Under the pieces are notes generated by a model. That model was not told the DNA's origin and did not search any database. It worked only from the letters and a program-made list of their open reading frames with translations. A stretch of DNA of 64,000 bases, taken from RGDT01 sp964630925. Its GTDB lineage: Bacteria; Planctomycetota; Planctomycetia; Gemmatales; Gemmataceae. Of the stretch, positions 23,942 to 32,098 are shown piece by piece. The translations under genes were made by a program, and so were the position numbers. The stretch is from contig CAZVZK010000006.1 of assembly GCA_964630925.1 (NCBI GenBank), forward strand, positions 1-64,000, given 5' to 3'. The first letter of the stretch is position 1. Each line of letters starts with the position of its first letter.

Positions 23942-25195
23942 TCACCCCAGCGGCGAGAGCATCGATTGCTTCATCGCGTCATGGACAGGATCGTGGGCGG
24001 CGGCCCCCCTGCCCTGGAGCAGCTTCGCGCCGGCCAGGAGCTTCTCGAAGATGTCCTGCCTCGCGTCGTCCTTCTCGCCGCCCTCGCGGATCTTCTTCAG
24101 CTCCGCCGCCATGCGCTTCTGTAGCTCGGCGGAGAGCGTGCCGTCCTCCTTGATGTACTTCAGCGCCGAGGTGTCGTCCTTCATCGACTCCATGACCTTG
24201 ACCATCTCATCGAACTTGCCCTGCGCGCCGAGGGTGGCGACCTGGGAGTAGAGCTTCTCCATGATCGGCTGCATGGCGGCCTGCATGGCGGCCTCGGTAT
24301 CGGCTTTCGTGCTGATGAAGCCGGCGAGGCTGACCCCGTGGGCCTTGGCCGACTTCATGTCCGCCATCATCCGCTTCATCTCAGCCCGCCCCTGCGCCAT
24401 GGCGATCTCGGGGGAGTAGGCGCTGTACCGGTCGGCGGCCCCCAGCATCATCGTCTCCGTCTCCCTGACCGCCTTCGCGCTCGCGAGCTTCGAGTGGGTG
24501 CCTTCGAGCCAGTTATTGACCTGGCCGAGCATGCCTCCGTACCGCTCGCGGTCCGTGACGGTCTTCTCGAGCTGGCGGATGCGCGAGGCCATCAGGTCGT
24601 TGCGGCCCATGTCTTGGAGCATAGTCGTCGAATGCGCGATGGCGCGGCCCCTCTCCACCTCGACCTTCGTGAACTGCTGGACCGCGGTCTGGAAGATCTC
24701 CACGAACTCTCTGAGGATCGGGACCTTCTCCGCGAACTTCTCCATCGCGCCGGCCATTCCCTCGGCCCCGCTCACGTTGCTGTACCGGGAGGCGGCGAAG
24801 TCGCCCATCGCCTCCAGCCCGCCCTTGGCGTAGTCCTTCACGAGGCTCGTCAGCCCCTGCATGGCGGCGCCCACCTCTCCGCCCATCGCGGGGGCGCCCC
24901 CGGCCTGTCCGCCCGCCCAGGGGGCGTACCGTTGGGTGGTCGGCGCCGCCTGGGGCTCGGCGTAGCGCTGCTGCACCTGGGGCGCCTCGACACCCTTGCG
25001 GTACACGATCCGCGAGGCGTCCGCGCCGGGCCCGCCCTGGCTGTGGGCCTGCCCCGTCGCCTCCGCGAGCGACGGCAGGTGCGCGTAGGGGGTGGTGAAC
25101 GCCGGCCCCAGCAGGGGCGGCCTCGCCCCCGCCGGCGCCGGCTGCGGCGGCGTCTCGTCCTTCACGATCACCTTGAACGTCGTCTCCTCACGCAT
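23942..25195 (-). CDS. Long alpha-helical protein of unknown function
   Basis: 417 residues: about 110 N-terminal residues rich in Pro, Ala and Gln (disordered), then almost continuous helix rich in Ala, Met, Lys and Glu (EKFAEKVPILREFVEIFQTA, QLEKTVTDRERYGGMLGQVN, AQGRAEMKRMMADMKSAKAH). No signal peptide or clear membrane helix. The make-up resembles scaffold or structural proteins of phages, but no diagnostic family is visible. It is the fourth gene of a leftward operon that includes the genes ending at 25229, 25657 and 26246. The downstream Cys-rich gene starts 3 bases after its stop. Confidence 0.7.
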   Translation of the reverse strand: MREETTFKVIVKDETPPQPAPAGARPPLLGPAFTTPYAHLPSLAEATGQAHSQGGPGADASRIVYRKGVEAPQVQQRYAEPQAAPTTQRYAPWAGGQAGGAPAMGGEVGAAMQGLTSLVKDYAKGGLEAMGDFAASRYSNVSGAEGMAGAMEKFAEKVPILREFVEIFQTAVQQFTKVEVERGRAIAHSTTMLQDMGRNDLMASRIRQLEKTVTDRERYGGMLGQVNNWLEGTHSKLASAKAVRETETMMLGAADRYSAYSPEIAMAQGRAEMKRMMADMKSAKAHGVSLAGFISTKADTEAAMQAAMQPIMEKLYSQVATLGAQGKFDEMVKVMESMKDDTSALKYIKEDGTLSAELQKRMAAELKKIREGGEKDDARQDIFEKLLAGAKLLQGRGAAAHDPVHDAMKQSMLSPLG

Positions 25196-25228
25196 GCCTC
25201 ACCTCGGAATAGATGAACGGATCGAAGG

Positions 25229-25594
25229 TCACCGCCCCAGCCTGGGCTGCCTGCCCAGCCGCCGGCGCGAGAACCCGATGAACGCCGGCGTCTCCTGCTG
25301 AAGATCCTCGCGGTTGATCTCACCCCAGAAGCCATCCTCGTCTTCGATCAGGTCGGGATCGTCCTCCTCGTTCTCATCCTCCTCGCGGTCCCGCTGGGGC
25401 CGGAGGCCGCGGTGCATGGCCGAGGCGTAGAGTGCGATGCACAGGTCGCGGATGAACGTCTCAGGCGTGACCCACCTCGGCAGAGTGATGCCGATGGCCT
25501 GCGGCAGCAGGCGCAGGCAGCGCCCGACCCACATCGACTGCTCATCGACTTCGGCCCCATCCGCGACGGGCGGCTCCCACAGGTCGGCGTGCAT
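25229..25594 (-). CDS. Hypothetical protein with acidic linker
   Basis: 121 residues starting at ATG 25594 (GGAGGG eight bases upstream). The N-terminal half is ordered (SMWVGRCLRLLPQAIGITLP, then ETFIRDLCIALYASAMHRGL). It is followed by a strongly acidic linker of Asp and Glu (about residues 75-100) and a short basic C-terminus. It lies in the leftward operon with 62- and 33-base gaps. No family recognised. Confidence 0.65.
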   Translation of the reverse strand: MHADLWEPPVADGAEVDEQSMWVGRCLRLLPQAIGITLPRWVTPETFIRDLCIALYASAMHRGLRPQRDREEDENEEDDPDLIEDEDGFWGEINREDLQQETPAFIGFSRRRLGRQPRLGR

Positions 25595-25656
25595 GACTCC
25601 TGCCCTCCCCACGCGATCCTACCACGCCTGCCGGCCAACCCGGCAGGGAGGCAGGG

Positions 25657-26256
25657 TCAGCCCCCGCCCGCCTTGCGCATCAGCTCGGCCAGGTCGCCCC
25701 CGCTGATACTCGACAGCGGCTCGGGCGCCGGCTTCCCGCAGCCGGCGATGACGCCCACGCTCGGGCCCGTGCCGCGCGACGACATCGCGCCGGCCCTTGT
25801 CACCTCCGGGGCCTCGGCCTCGGCAACGCCGGCCACCCACTGGCCTGACGCGCGCCGCAGGTGACCGGCGGCAGCCAGCGCGTCCGCGATCACGTCGAGC
25901 AGGTCCTCGTTCTGCTGGATGAGGTAGGCGATGGCGCTCGCGGCCTGGGCCTCCGCCTGCTCCGCCGCCTGCCGCCGCGCCGGGTCGGCGAGCATGCGCC
26001 TCCTCGCCCTCGGGTCGTCGCCCTCGCCCGTGATGCTGGTCAGCTTGTCGAGCTGGGCCTTGAGCCGGGCCTCGGCCAGCGGCGCCGGGTCCGCCTGTGG
26101 CCGGCAGAGGTTGAGCGCCAGCACGAGGCACGTTTTCCTCTCCCAGCCGTTCGTAGTCACCGTGTCGATGGCGACGGGCCGCCGCCCCTCCGCGCAAGGC
26201 GCCCACGCCGGGGCCGCCTGCCTCGTGTCGCCCTTCGTCGTCGTCTCATCCGGCAT
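25657..26256 (-). CDS. Hypothetical protein
   Basis: 199 residues; ATG 26256 has GGGGAGGTG upstream and overlaps the preceding gene by 11 bases. It has an ordered first half with a helical segment (AEARLKAQLDKLTSITGEGD, RRQAAEQAEAQAASAIAYLI) and a less ordered Gly/Ser-rich C-terminus. The position just ahead of a helical scaffold-like protein, in a run of small co-directional genes, resembles phage structural or chaperone modules, but no homologue is recognised. Confidence 0.65.
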   Translation of the reverse strand: MPDETTTKGDTRQAAPAWAPCAEGRRPVAIDTVTTNGWERKTCLVLALNLCRPQADPAPLAEARLKAQLDKLTSITGEGDDPRARRRMLADPARRQAAEQAEAQAASAIAYLIQQNEDLLDVIADALAAAGHLRRASGQWVAGVAEAEAPEVTRAGAMSSRGTGPSVGVIAGCGKPAPEPLSSISGGDLAELMRKAGGG

Positions 26257-26623
26257 CGTCCACCTCCCCGGTCCCAGATAGGGCGTCCAGCACGTCATCG
26301 ACCACGCCGCGCATGTCGCCCAGCCGGACAGCCATCCGCGCCATTGCCAGGGCGTCCACCTCGGGGGCGTCGTCGAGGTGAGTCAGCACCAGCGCGAGGC
26401 CGGCCTGTAGCTCCTCGGCCTGTTGGCGGACGAGGTCCGCCGCAGCCATCGCCCGCGCCAACACTCGATCCACGCCGTCCACGTCCCCGCCCTCCCGCAT
26501 CCACACGCACCTGATCGAGTGCGCACTGCCCAGCCCCTTCATCGCCCGCCGCAGCCTCACCTCCGGGGCCGAGTCGTCTGGCCCGGACGCCACCTCCACC
26601 ACGAAGGTGTACCTGGGATTCAC
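26246..26623 (-). CDS. Hypothetical protein
   Basis: 125 residues beginning with GTG 26623 (GGAGG six bases upstream; protein starts VNPRYTFVVEVASGPDDSAP). It has a beta-rich N-terminus with a RCVWMREGGDVD segment, then two long helices (LARAMAAADLVRQQAEELQA, VDALAMARMAVRLGDMRGVV). It is the first gene of the leftward operon down to 23605. The inverted repeat at 26641-26756 lies directly upstream and may hold its promoter. Function unknown. Confidence 0.65.
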   Translation of the reverse strand: MNPRYTFVVEVASGPDDSAPEVRLRRAMKGLGSAHSIRCVWMREGGDVDGVDRVLARAMAAADLVRQQAEELQAGLALVLTHLDDAPEVDALAMARMAVRLGDMRGVVDDVLDALSGTGEVDDAG

Positions 26624-26640
26624 GCCGCCCTCCCGCACCT

Positions 26641-26756
26641 GTAACGCGATGTAACGCGATGCGCCCTATTGCGGCCTCTACCTCAACCGGATCTCTCTTC
26701 CTCCACCTCTCGTGCGTAAAGCCTGCAATGGAGCGCATCGCGTTACACTGCGTTAC
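26641..26756. repeat. Long inverted repeat with GTAACGC iterons beside the primase gene
   Basis: Arm 1 (26641-26664) and arm 2 (26733-26756) are reverse complements with two mismatches over 24 bases, each containing two GTAACGC units (four in all), around a 68-base AT-richer spacer. It lies between the primase-helicase stop (26761) and the next gene. This is a plausible replication origin or primase-binding site. Confidence 0.7.
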
Positions 26757-26760
26757 GGGG

Positions 26761-28359
26761 TCAGCCCGGATCGCCCTCCGCCCCGTCCTCGTCAGCCTTC
26801 AGCCGCAAGCCGAGGAAGACCCGGTGGTGCCCACCGCCGTAACGTACCTGCCGGGTGCGCAATGCCGGCAGGGCGGATCGCAAATCGCGCCCGAACGATT
26901 GCTTGCTACCCGCCGCCTGGCCATGTCCCTTCGCCCACCCGCCCCACGCCTTCCACGCCTCATCCACCCGCTCCGTGTGCGTGTGCCCGATCTCGCACCT
27001 CTCCCGGATGAACGCCGTGATCGGGCTGGCCAGCTCCTCCATCTCGCGGGCGAGGTCAGCCGAGGACTCCGGGGCCTGGAACCGCCCACGCTCTCGCAGC
27101 GTCCGCCGGCCCTCCAGTGCCCAAAGCAGGATGCCCGGCAGCTCCCCCATCAGTGCCTCGGTCAGGCGCGGATTCTCGCTGCCGAAGAACGACTGCACGA
27201 ACTGGAGGATAACCAGCCGCCCCGCGAGGGCGCCGGAGCTGTCGATCAGGCGTGGCAACTCGTTGGAGACGAGGGTGAACCTGACGGGCAGTTTCCCGTT
27301 GACGGAGGTCAGGTGCTTCCGGTCAATCGTCTGCCCGTCCTCGCCGGTGATCGACAGCAGGCGCTCCACGATGAGCGAGCCGTCTGCCCGCCCGTCGAGC
27401 CGCGCGTCGGTGACGAATGCCGCCGACTTGCCCAGGAGCGGTTGGAGGCCGAAGGGCAGCCCCAGGCTGCCCAGCGTGGGGTTGGCGACGTTGTTCGCCC
27501 CGACCAGCGCCGTCAGGATGCGGCAGATAGTCCCCTTGCCGGACCGCTTCGGGCCAACGAGGAAGGCCGCCTTCTGTAACGAGGTGTCCGGTGTGAGGAG
27601 GTAGCCGGCCCACTCGCGGAGGAATGCCGCCTCCCCCCTGTCCTCCGGCCAGAGCTGCTTGAGGAAGGAGAGCCACAGCGTGGGCGGCGGGGCCTTCAGG
27701 TCGAAGTCGAGCGGGAGCGCGGTCGGCGTGAATAGGGCGGGCGTGAGGGGACGGAGGTGCGGCTTACCCGCGTCGAGCGCGTCTAGATCGACCACGCCGT
27801 TCCGGCACACGAGAAGGCCGTACGGCGGCGGCCCGGCGTGTCCCGGCAGCCACGCCGGCGGCTGCACGTCGCCGGGCACCAGGGCGATGGACCGCAGCGC
27901 CTGCTCCACGTCGCCGACGAGCCTCCCGGTAACGCGCCGGGTGACCGGGGGGCTGCCACGCCCTCCCATCGCCTCCCACGCGGCCCGTGCCAGCAGGACG
28001 AGCCGGTCGTACTCCTCCTTGATGCACGCGGAGAGCTGCGCCTTCAGCTCGCCTGCGGCTACGGGCCTGTACGCCCCACCCGCCCAGCGATGCCACACGT
28101 CGGAGTGGTACGCGAGAGTCCGCAGGCCGCCGTACATCCCCTGGCTGACGAAGAGGCGGGCGAGGCGGTGGGGATCGTCCTCGCCCTCCAGGGGGACGGC
28201 GACGGCGGGCGCCGGCTTCGGCGCCCTGCCGTTCCTCGCGCATGGCGAGGGCCCGCCGACCAGCATGACGGCATGAGCGGCGATCCGCTCGATCACGTCG
28301 TCGGGGGCCAGCGGGTCCGGCCTGCCGCATCCAGGGAACCAGGCGTCATCGCCGTGCAT
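26761..28359 (-). CDS. P4-type primase-helicase (D5/SF3 ATPase)
   Basis: 532 residues. The N-terminal region has GMYGGLRTLAYHSDVWHRWA and a D5_N-like block. The C-terminal SF3 helicase has Walker A GPKRSGKGT near residues 266-274, Walker B-like AAFVTDARLDG, sensor SNELPRLIDSSGALAGR and an arginine-finger region. The Cys/Lys primase signature of full-length P4 alpha is not obvious, so this may be the helicase half with a degenerate or alternative primase domain. ATG 28359 overlaps the upstream gene by 14 bases. It should unwind the element's replication origin; the iteron-bearing inverted repeat lies immediately downstream. Confidence 0.88.
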   Translation of the reverse strand: MHGDDAWFPGCGRPDPLAPDDVIERIAAHAVMLVGGPSPCARNGRAPKPAPAVAVPLEGEDDPHRLARLFVSQGMYGGLRTLAYHSDVWHRWAGGAYRPVAAGELKAQLSACIKEEYDRLVLLARAAWEAMGGRGSPPVTRRVTGRLVGDVEQALRSIALVPGDVQPPAWLPGHAGPPPYGLLVCRNGVVDLDALDAGKPHLRPLTPALFTPTALPLDFDLKAPPPTLWLSFLKQLWPEDRGEAAFLREWAGYLLTPDTSLQKAAFLVGPKRSGKGTICRILTALVGANNVANPTLGSLGLPFGLQPLLGKSAAFVTDARLDGRADGSLIVERLLSITGEDGQTIDRKHLTSVNGKLPVRFTLVSNELPRLIDSSGALAGRLVILQFVQSFFGSENPRLTEALMGELPGILLWALEGRRTLRERGRFQAPESSADLAREMEELASPITAFIRERCEIGHTHTERVDEAWKAWGGWAKGHGQAAGSKQSFGRDLRSALPALRTRQVRYGGGHHRVFLGLRLKADEDGAEGDPG

Positions 28360-28681
28360 GGCCCCCCCCTTGCTGCTTCACGACGGCGGCGATGATCTCG
28401 GCGAGGTCGGGCGCGAGGATCTCCATCAGGCGGCGCTTGTTCCGCTCGACGAGGCGGAGGAGGTCCTCGTCCTCGGCCAGCTCCTGCGCCTTCCGCTTAA
28501 CGTGGGCGAGCGAGTCGGTCGGCCCGTCACGCCGCATCTGCTCTGAGTGCCCCCGATCACGCTCACCCACCGCGTGGCGTCGGCGCACCTCGTCAGGCCG
28601 CAGGCCGTGCTGCCGACAATATCTGGCGAAGATCCCCTCATCGCCCCCGACCTTGACATCCGACTCGAAGTTGCCGAACAT
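28346..28681 (-). CDS. Hypothetical helical protein upstream of the primase
   Basis: 111 residues, starting MFGNFESDVKVGGDEGIFAR, then CRQHGLRPDEVRRRHAVGER and a C-terminal helix (LAEDEDLLRLVERNKRRLME). No membrane segment. ATG 28681 follows GGAGGGACG at a longer-than-usual distance; an upstream ATG at 28714 is possible. The 14-base overlap with the primase gene indicates co-translation, so it may be a replication accessory or loader protein. Confidence 0.65.
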   Translation of the reverse strand: MFGNFESDVKVGGDEGIFARYCRQHGLRPDEVRRRHAVGERDRGHSEQMRRDGPTDSLAHVKRKAQELAEDEDLLRLVERNKRRLMEILAPDLAEIIAAVVKQQGGGHARR

Positions 28682-28751
28682 GAAGTACGTCCCTCCCCTG
28701 CAAGGTTCGGACACTGCCGCCGCGACCCCTGGCCGGGTCCGGCGGCTCTAT

Positions 28752-28964
28752 TTACTGGGCCTTTTTCTTGGCGGCCGCCGTCAAGGAGGCGGCGTATACC
28801 TCGACGCTGCCCGTGTCGATTAGCACCTTCCGCCCGCGCGGCCCCATCGGCCTGACCGCGATGATGCGCCCCTCGGCGGCAAGCCGGTCGAGGGATTTGA
28901 TCGACAGTCGCAGGACGCCAGCGGCCTCCCGCCGCGTCAAGAACATCTGCCCGGCTGCTGCGGC
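28752..28964 (-). CDS. Excisionase-like HTH_17 protein
   Basis: 70 residues from GTG 28964, with GGAGGTGA directly upstream. The core QMFLTRREAAGVLRLSIKSL, then LAAEGRIIAVRPMGPRGRKV is a standard helix-turn-helix_17/excisionase domain, followed by an Ala/Lys-rich tail. It is the third such HTH in the element. It could be the recombination directionality factor for the serine recombinase, or a regulator of the replication genes just downstream on the same strand. Confidence 0.8.
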   Translation of the reverse strand, partial: AAAAGQMFLTRREAAGVLRLSIKSLDRLAAEGRIIAVRPMGPRGRKVLIDTGSVEVYAASLTAAAKKKAQ

Positions 28965-29075
28965 CACGGTCACCTCCGGCGCCACCGGCTGACAGGTGGC
29001 GCGACGAACTAGGATGCCAAGACGCGGAGCGAAGGGCAACCACGGGACAGGGGCGCCAACGCTGTCACCGCGGTG

Positions 29076-29315
29076 TCAATCCGCCCCGCCCTCCAGGTCC
29101 GCGACGGCCTCGGCCACCAGCGCGGCGGCCCGCTTCGCGCCGTCCATCTCGCGATACCGTCGCAGCCAGGAGCGTAGCGCCGCCATCGCCAGCGCATGCT
29201 CGACGGAGAGGCGGCGGGGCTCCGGCGGGCTGGTGCCGCCGCCGATCACCCGGAGGTGAGAGGGCATCTCGATGTCCTCGATGGCCTTCAACTTCGGCGT
29301 CCGCTTGGTGCCCAT
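29076..29315 (-). CDS. Small hypothetical protein
   Basis: 79 residues: a basic N-terminus (MGTKRTPKLKAIEDIEMPSH), then helices (LSVEHALAMAALRSWLRRYR). ATG 29315 follows GGAG at seven bases. No family recognised. It lies in the continuous leftward run of small genes between the ParB/TOPRIM gene and the HTH at 28964. Confidence 0.6.
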   Translation of the reverse strand: MGTKRTPKLKAIEDIEMPSHLRVIGGGTSPPEPRRLSVEHALAMAALRSWLRRYREMDGAKRAAALVAEAVADLEGGAD

Positions 29316-29376
29316 GATGTCTCCTCGGTGGTCAGGCCGGGGATGCTGCCCACCTGGGCCGCATCCCGTTGTGTGG

Positions 29377-29550
29377 TCACTCGACGGCGCGCTGGCGCGT
29401 GTCCGGCTCGCTCGCCATGGGCGCGGGCGGGATCGCCCTGAAGTAACGCTCGCCGTGTTCGAGCAGCTCGTCGATCCACTTCTGCGCGAGCTGCTCCAAC
29501 TTCGGCTCCACGCGGGCCGGCGTGACCTTCTGTTTCTTCGATTTGCTCAT
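29377..29550 (-). CDS. Small helical protein (paralogue of 31629-31805)
   Basis: 57 residues starting at ATG 29550 (GAGGG upstream): a basic N-terminus, then LEQLAQKWIDELLEHGERYF and a Pro-rich tail. The helix core matches LAAEWLTDLLVHGERYHEVV in the gene at 31629-31805, which shows a duplicated small gene on either side of the ParB/TOPRIM gene. Function unknown. Confidence 0.6.
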   Translation of the reverse strand: MSKSKKQKVTPARVEPKLEQLAQKWIDELLEHGERYFRAIPPAPMASEPDTRQRAVE

Positions 29551-29572
29551 CGTGTCCCTCGCCGTTTGGGGC

Positions 29573-31030
29573 TCATGGGCGGTCCCCGTCTTCCATGTCG
29601 GCCAGTCCTTCCATCGCCGCCATCGCAGTGCGCCTCACCCTGGCGAGATGCGCGGCGTGCATCTTCTCGCGCTCCACCGCCGCGTTGAAGAGCGGCACGT
29701 CGATCACGCCGCAGATGGCGTCATCGAGCAAACGTCGGAGCGCCTCCGGCGTGATGGCCTCCAACTCCCACACGTCGCCGGTCCCGAAGGTCCGCCGGTA
29801 CCACTTCATCCGGCTCCCCTTGGCGGACCCGGCGGGCGGCAGACCCAGCGCGGCCGCCTGATCCGGGCGGATGGCCGGCTTGACCACGGTGATGGCGTCG
29901 GCGTCGATCCCGAAGTCCCGCTCCAAAGAGGCCGGCATGTTGGCGGCGATCCCCTCCCCGTCCGGGTCGGCGTCCGTCACGAGGATCAGGACGAGGCGAT
30001 CCTTGCCGGACTGATGGAAGCGGTTGACGAGGTCGCGTCGGGGCGGGATGGACCCCCAGCCGCGGCTGATCGTCAGCGGCACCCGGTAGTCCTGACACAC
30101 CGGCCAGACGACGCCCTGCACCGTCAGCTTCTCGGCGATCACCTCGATGTGCGCCGGCTGGTCTGCCTGGAGGTCGTAGGCGTAGCCGGCGAACAGCTCG
30201 TCAAGCTCCTGTCGGACGTAGGGGCCGACGCCGTTGTACTTCACCCAGTCCGTGAACGGCCTGGTGTCGTCACCGATGGCGTTGATATCCACGAGGCCCG
30301 CGAGCCTGGCGCGGGTAAGGAGGTCGCTCAGCGCCTTGGCCGATGGCCTGTCGTTGCAGTACGCCGAGCCGGGCTTGGAGGCGTGCTTGAGGGGCTTCAG
30401 GTCGAGCAGCCCGTAGTGGACGCGCCGCTCGCTGATCGGCCAGTACCGACGCAGCCCGTTGACGACGGACTGGATGGCGTCGAGGAACGGCGCCTTGGCA
30501 TCGGTGATCCGCTTCCGCCCCTTGCCGGCACGTGCCTTGACGAGCTGCCCCGGTGCCGGAGGGCAGAGTGTGTCAGCAATCTTCTGCTGGCGGTATGCCA
30601 GCAAGGTGCTGTGGGCCTCGTCGGGGTCGATGTCGTCCGACAGCACCAGCGCTTCGCGGGTCTGCTCCTCCAGTGTCTTGAGCCGCTGCTGGTTATACGA
30701 CGCAAGGAGTCGGGAGAAGTCGCCGCCCCCATCGCCCCGGAGGACGTTCTCACGTCGCACCGGCACCTCGGTCAATCCGGCGGCGCCGGCGGCCGCGTGC
30801 CGGCGGTGGCCGCTGAGGATGAAGTCGTCGAGCGTGAGGACGAGCGGCTCCTTGACGCCATCCCGCCGAACGCTCTCCACGAGCTGGCGGAAGTCCTCGG
30901 CGTCGTGGTCGATGGGGCGATACAGGGTGTCGTTCTCGGGCGACGGGCGGATATCAGCCAGACGGGCCTGGTACACGGGAAGTGGGACTAGTCCCACTTC
31001 AGCCCTGCCGGCTTTCCTGACTCGTCTCAT
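29573..31030 (-). CDS. ParB-like N-terminal domain fused to a Spo11/TopoVIA-like TOPRIM protein
   Basis: 485 residues. Residues about 25-90 form a ParB/sulfiredoxin-type domain (DIRPSPENDTLY, RDGVKEPLVLTLDDF, ILSGHRRHAAA). From about 190 on, a domain resembling topoisomerase VI A/Spo11 follows: ISERRVHYGLLDL, YCNDRPSAKALSDLLTRARL, HIEVIAEKLT (TOPRIM Glu), then LVLILVTDADPDGEGIAANM (TOPRIM DxD). ATG 31030 is preferred over 31063. ParB domains bind DNA and CTP; TOPRIM domains cut or join DNA or make RNA primers. The combination in one protein next to a P4-like primase suggests an origin-processing or partition/resolution enzyme for the element. Confidence 0.82.
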   Translation of the reverse strand: MRRVRKAGRAEVGLVPLPVYQARLADIRPSPENDTLYRPIDHDAEDFRQLVESVRRDGVKEPLVLTLDDFILSGHRRHAAAGAAGLTEVPVRRENVLRGDGGGDFSRLLASYNQQRLKTLEEQTREALVLSDDIDPDEAHSTLLAYRQQKIADTLCPPAPGQLVKARAGKGRKRITDAKAPFLDAIQSVVNGLRRYWPISERRVHYGLLDLKPLKHASKPGSAYCNDRPSAKALSDLLTRARLAGLVDINAIGDDTRPFTDWVKYNGVGPYVRQELDELFAGYAYDLQADQPAHIEVIAEKLTVQGVVWPVCQDYRVPLTISRGWGSIPPRRDLVNRFHQSGKDRLVLILVTDADPDGEGIAANMPASLERDFGIDADAITVVKPAIRPDQAAALGLPPAGSAKGSRMKWYRRTFGTGDVWELEAITPEALRRLLDDAICGVIDVPLFNAAVEREKMHAAHLARVRRTAMAAMEGLADMEDGDRP

Positions 31031-31090
31031 GGTCCCATCCCAGCCGGGTACGCGATCGGGCACGGGCCGCCAACCGCTGGCGGCATCAGG

Positions 31091-31567
31091 TCACGCCATG
31101 ACGCCGGCACCGGCGCAGCAGGCGAGCAAGCGGGCCTCGGTGTACCCGAGGGCGTGGGCGATCACCTGCCAGCGGGTGTAGGCCATGCAGCGGCACGCAC
31201 ACTCACTGATGGTGATCGTGGTCAGGTACTCAGCGCGGGTCAGGCTCGGGAACCGCACCTCCAGGGCCCACACCTCGTCACAGAGTCGGGTCACGGCGAA
31301 CCCGACGACGACCCTTTCGAATCCTCTGCCAACGGCAGACCGCACATTCTCGGCCCGGTAGCGGAACTCGTACCCGCCACTGATGCGCTGCGGCGCCACC
31401 CTCTCAGCCGACGGCCTGAACGCCATCACCTCCCGGTGCAGCGTGAGGAGGTCGGGCTTGTTCTCCTCGATCCAGTCGCCCAGGATGGCGACGGCGTCGG
31501 GGTCGATGTCCGGGCGTTTGCCGTCCCAGCGGACGCAGGCAATGAGCAGATGCTCCAGATCGGTCAT
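31091..31567 (-). CDS. Hypothetical protein
   Basis: 158 residues from ATG 31567 (GGAG seven bases upstream): MTDLEHLLIACVRWDGKRPD, then a mixed alpha/beta body ending with YLTTITISECACRCMAYTRW. The C-terminal part has several Cys residues but no standard zinc-finger spacing. No family recognised. It lies immediately upstream of the ParB/TOPRIM gene on the same strand and is probably co-transcribed. Confidence 0.65.
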   Translation of the reverse strand: MTDLEHLLIACVRWDGKRPDIDPDAVAILGDWIEENKPDLLTLHREVMAFRPSAERVAPQRISGGYEFRYRAENVRSAVGRGFERVVVGFAVTRLCDEVWALEVRFPSLTRAEYLTTITISECACRCMAYTRWQVIAHALGYTEARLLACCAGAGVMA

Positions 31568-31628
31568 CGGTGTACTCCAAGTGCGTACCGTGGGCGCCGC
31601 CGCCAACCGCTGGCGGTTTGGCGCATGT

Positions 31629-31805
31629 TCAGCCGGCGTCGGAGAGCCGCGCGTCCGGCTCGGCCTCGGGCCTGTCGCCTGCCCGGTTGCGGACCACCTC
31701 GTGGTAGCGCTCGCCGTGGACCAAAAGATCGGTGAGCCACTCGGCGGCCAGCTCCTGCGGTGACGGCTCGGGGCGCGCGTCGTGGCGCTCGTCAGCGGGC
31801 GGCAT
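31629..31805 (-). CDS. Small helical protein (paralogue of 29377-29550)
   Basis: 58 residues from ATG 31805. Core SPQELAAEWLTDLLVHGERY matches the gene at 29377-29550, with a shared HGERY motif at the same place in the helix. It overlaps the start region of the upstream 65-residue gene by 14 bases. Function unknown; the retention of two copies suggests selection. Confidence 0.6.
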   Translation of the reverse strand: MPPADERHDARPEPSPQELAAEWLTDLLVHGERYHEVVRNRAGDRPEAEPDARLSDAG

Positions 31806-31989
31806 TGGCGCCCCCTTCTCCACGGCGGCGGGTGGGGTTGGCGGCGCGCACGTCGGCGGGCGTCAAGCTCTTCTCTCGCGCCAGCCGCAGCAGGCGACGC
31901 AAGACGTTGAGGTGGATCTCGGTCTGCTCTACCGCCTCGCGGACCACCTCGGGGCTGGGAATGAGGCGGTCGATGTCCAAGTCTGGCAC
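31792..31989 (-). CDS. Small hypothetical helical protein
   Basis: 65 residues from GTG 31989, behind a GAGGAGGG ribosome site: PDLDIDRLIPSPEVVREAVE, then HLNVLRRLLRLAREKSLTPA and a basic Arg-rich tail. The C-terminal LTPADVRAANP may be part of a DNA-binding helix. It is co-translated with the paralogous small gene at 31629. No family recognised. Confidence 0.55.
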   Translation of the reverse strand: MPDLDIDRLIPSPEVVREAVEQTEIHLNVLRRLLRLAREKSLTPADVRAANPTRRRGEGGANAAR

Positions 31990-32052
31990 GGTCTGGCCCT
32001 CCTCGTGAACCTTCGTTCATGAGCATCATCACGGGGCCAAGACCGAAAGCAA

Positions 32053-32092
32053 GGTGTTGTGTTGTTGCGCCGGGGTGTTGTGTTGTTGCGCC
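32053..32092. repeat. 19-bp tandem duplication
   Basis: GGTGTTGTGTTGTTGCGCC at 32053-32071 and again at 32074-32092, period 21. Intergenic, between the starts and stops of two leftward genes. Possibly a binding site or a replication slippage product. Confidence 0.7.
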
Positions 32093-32098
32093 TGCGAT

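Noticed and set aside
15487..25195. Complete prophage
   Set aside because: Small-terminase-like and helical scaffold-like proteins are present, but no large terminase, portal, major capsid or tail genes can be recognised.
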